This document shows, in pieces, positions 6,284 through 7,170 of a DNA stretch of 7,170 nt. Source of the stretch: an uncultured Lysobacteraceae bacterium (GTDB lineage: Bacteria; Pseudomonadota; Gammaproteobacteria; Xanthomonadales; Rhodanobacteraceae); the NCBI GenBank assembly GCA_946480705.1, contig CAMLLF010000195.1, positions 1-7,170 on the forward strand. The letters run 5' to 3'. The notes below the pieces were generated by a model. It searched no databases, was not told where the DNA came from, and saw only the letters and a list, made by a program, of their open reading frames with translations. A program made the translations under genes and the position numbers. Position 1 is the first letter of the stretch. Every line of letters starts with the position of its first letter.

Positions 6284-6293
6284 AGGGCGCGGC

Positions 6294-6322
6294 ATGATAC
6301 GGATTGACAGGCCGGCTTGCTA
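6294..6322 (-). promoter_or_regulatory. Sigma70-like promoter candidate before grpE
   Basis: On the - strand TATCAT (6294-6299) matches the -10 consensus at five of six positions. Seventeen bases upstream is TAGCAA (6317-6322), a poor -35 box at three of six that overlaps the hrcA stop codon. Transcription would begin near 6287, placing the 6252-6283 hairpin at the very 5' end of the message. Weakly supported. Confidence 0.3.
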
Positions 6323-7170
6323 TTGGGGCGTCTGGTTGCGGTTCAAGGCGCCGGACAGGATCTGCGCCGTGGCCTGGACGACCGGGATGACCCGGTCGTA
6401 GGCCATGCGCGTCGGGCCGATCACGCCGAGCACCCCGAGCACGCGCCCCTCGACGCCGTAGGGCGCGGTCACGAGGCTGTAGTTGTCGAGCGCCGCAAAG
6501 CCCGACTCCTCGCCGATGAACAGGCGCACGCCCTCGGCGCGCGCGCAGCGTTCGAGCACGGCGAGCAGGTCGCGCTTGCGCTGGAACGCCTCGAACAGCT
6601 CGCGCAGGCGTTCGAGATTGGACAGGTCGTGCACGCCCATCAGGTTGGTCTGGCCGGCCACGAACATGTCCGGCTGCGGCGGCGTCTGGAAAGCGGCCTG
6701 CGCCAGCTCGACGGTCGTGGCCATGAGCCGGTTCATCTGGTTGCTGGTTTCCTGCATGTCGCGCAGCAGGCGCAGGCGGATCTCGTCGAGGCGCTGCCCG
6801 GAGAACTGCGCGTTGAGGAAATTGGAAACCTGTTCGAGTTCGCTGGCGGTATACGCGCGTTCGAGCTCGATCACCCGGTTCTGCACCTGGCCGTCGACGA
6901 ACACGAGAATGACCAGCGTGCGGCGCTGGTCCAGCGGCACGAAGTCGATGTGACGGAACGGGACTTCCTGGTGCCGCGGCACGGTCACGACGCCGACGAA
7001 ATGGGTGACCTGGGACAAGAGCGACGATGCGCTGTTGAGCAGATCCGGCGTCGTCGCCACCGCCGGCAGCTCGCGCCGCAGTTCCTCGACCTGGGGTTCG
7101 CCCAGCGGCCGCAGTTCGAGCAGCGAATCGACGAAGACGCGATAGCCCTGTACCGTCGGCACGCGACCGG
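6320..7170 (-). CDS. hrcA: Heat-inducible transcription repressor HrcA (N-terminus cut by window edge)
   Basis: About 282 residues of HrcA are visible; the reading frame stays open to the window edge, so the true start and the N-terminal winged-helix DNA-binding domain (roughly 60-70 residues, judging from family length near 340-350) lie outside. The first visible residues, GRVPTVQGYRVFVDSLL, are the family's conserved junction after the DNA-binding domain. The GTG encoding the Val of RVPT (7160-7162) is therefore an internal codon, not a start. Later landmarks are SQVTHFVGVVTVPR, a GAF-like middle region, and the C-terminal GVIGPTRMAYDRVIPVVQATAQIL. HrcA dimers repress heat-shock genes at CIRCE operators and depend on GroEL for activity. 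No CIRCE element occurs in the window, so its targets, probably including groESL, are elsewhere. It heads the grpE-dnaK-dnaJ cluster. Confidence 0.97.
   Translation of the reverse strand, partial: GRVPTVQGYRVFVDSLLELRPLGEPQVEELRRELPAVATTPDLLNSASSLLSQVTHFVGVVTVPRHQEVPFRHIDFVPLDQRRTLVILVFVDGQVQNRVIELERAYTASELEQVSNFLNAQFSGQRLDEIRLRLLRDMQETSNQMNRLMATTVELAQAAFQTPPQPDMFVAGQTNLMGVHDLSNLERLRELFEAFQRKRDLLAVLERCARAEGVRLFIGEESGFAALDNYSLVTAPYGVEGRVLGVLGVIGPTRMAYDRVIPVVQATAQILSGALNRNQTPQ

Noticed and set aside
6304..6326. A perfect TTGACA on the + strand with TATTGG downstream.
   Set aside because: The spacing is only 11 bp and no + strand gene follows; it overlaps the end of hrcA.
3894..6401. An 835-codon open frame on the + strand, antisense to most of dnaK, all of grpE and the end of hrcA.
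   Set aside because: Long antisense frames are expected opposite strongly GC-biased genes. The predicted protein has no recognisable domain, crosses two intergenic gaps and opposes three unmistakable genes.

Overview
The window reads as an ordinary chromosomal stretch from a high-GC gammaproteobacterium. The order hrcA-grpE-dnaK-dnaJ, the protein sequences, and promoter-like elements of the CTACAAT type all fit the Xanthomonadales (Lysobacterales), possibly the Rhodanobacteraceae side. This is recognition from the sequence, not a database result. Base composition and codon use look uniform. There is no tRNA, rRNA, CRISPR array, insertion sequence or prophage gene.

Left part (about 1-2306, + strand): three genes linked to polyhydroxyalkanoate (PHA) storage granules. 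They are a 93-residue PHA_gran_rgn family protein, a 419-residue patatin-like acyl hydrolase, and a 170-residue phasin with the QIWLAGLGAF core and a Lys/Ala/Pro-rich tail like PhaF. The first two are 77 bp apart, with a sigma70-like promoter candidate between them. The phasin has its own 152-bp leader containing a good sigma54-type (-24/-12) candidate and a strong Shine-Dalgarno sequence.

Right part (2408-7170, - strand): the heat-shock chaperone cluster, transcribed toward the PHA genes. hrcA (repressor, N-terminus cut by the window edge) is followed by grpE (nucleotide exchange factor), dnaK (Hsp70) and dnaJ (Hsp40). All three intergenic gaps (104, 120 and 109 bp) hold structure: a near-perfect hairpin before grpE, a sigma32-like candidate before dnaK, and a textbook intrinsic terminator between dnaK and dnaJ. 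GrpE, DnaK and DnaJ form one ATP-driven folding machine, and HrcA represses heat-shock genes at CIRCE operators. No CIRCE element is visible in the window.

The two groups converge on a 101-bp spacer (2307-2407) that can fold into a long nested stem-loop, probably the shared 3' end of the phasin and dnaJ transcripts. I found no clearly new system. The points most worth checking are the PHA-linked patatin with a non-canonical oxyanion loop, the sigma54 candidate for the phasin, and the RNA and operator structures inside the chaperone operon.
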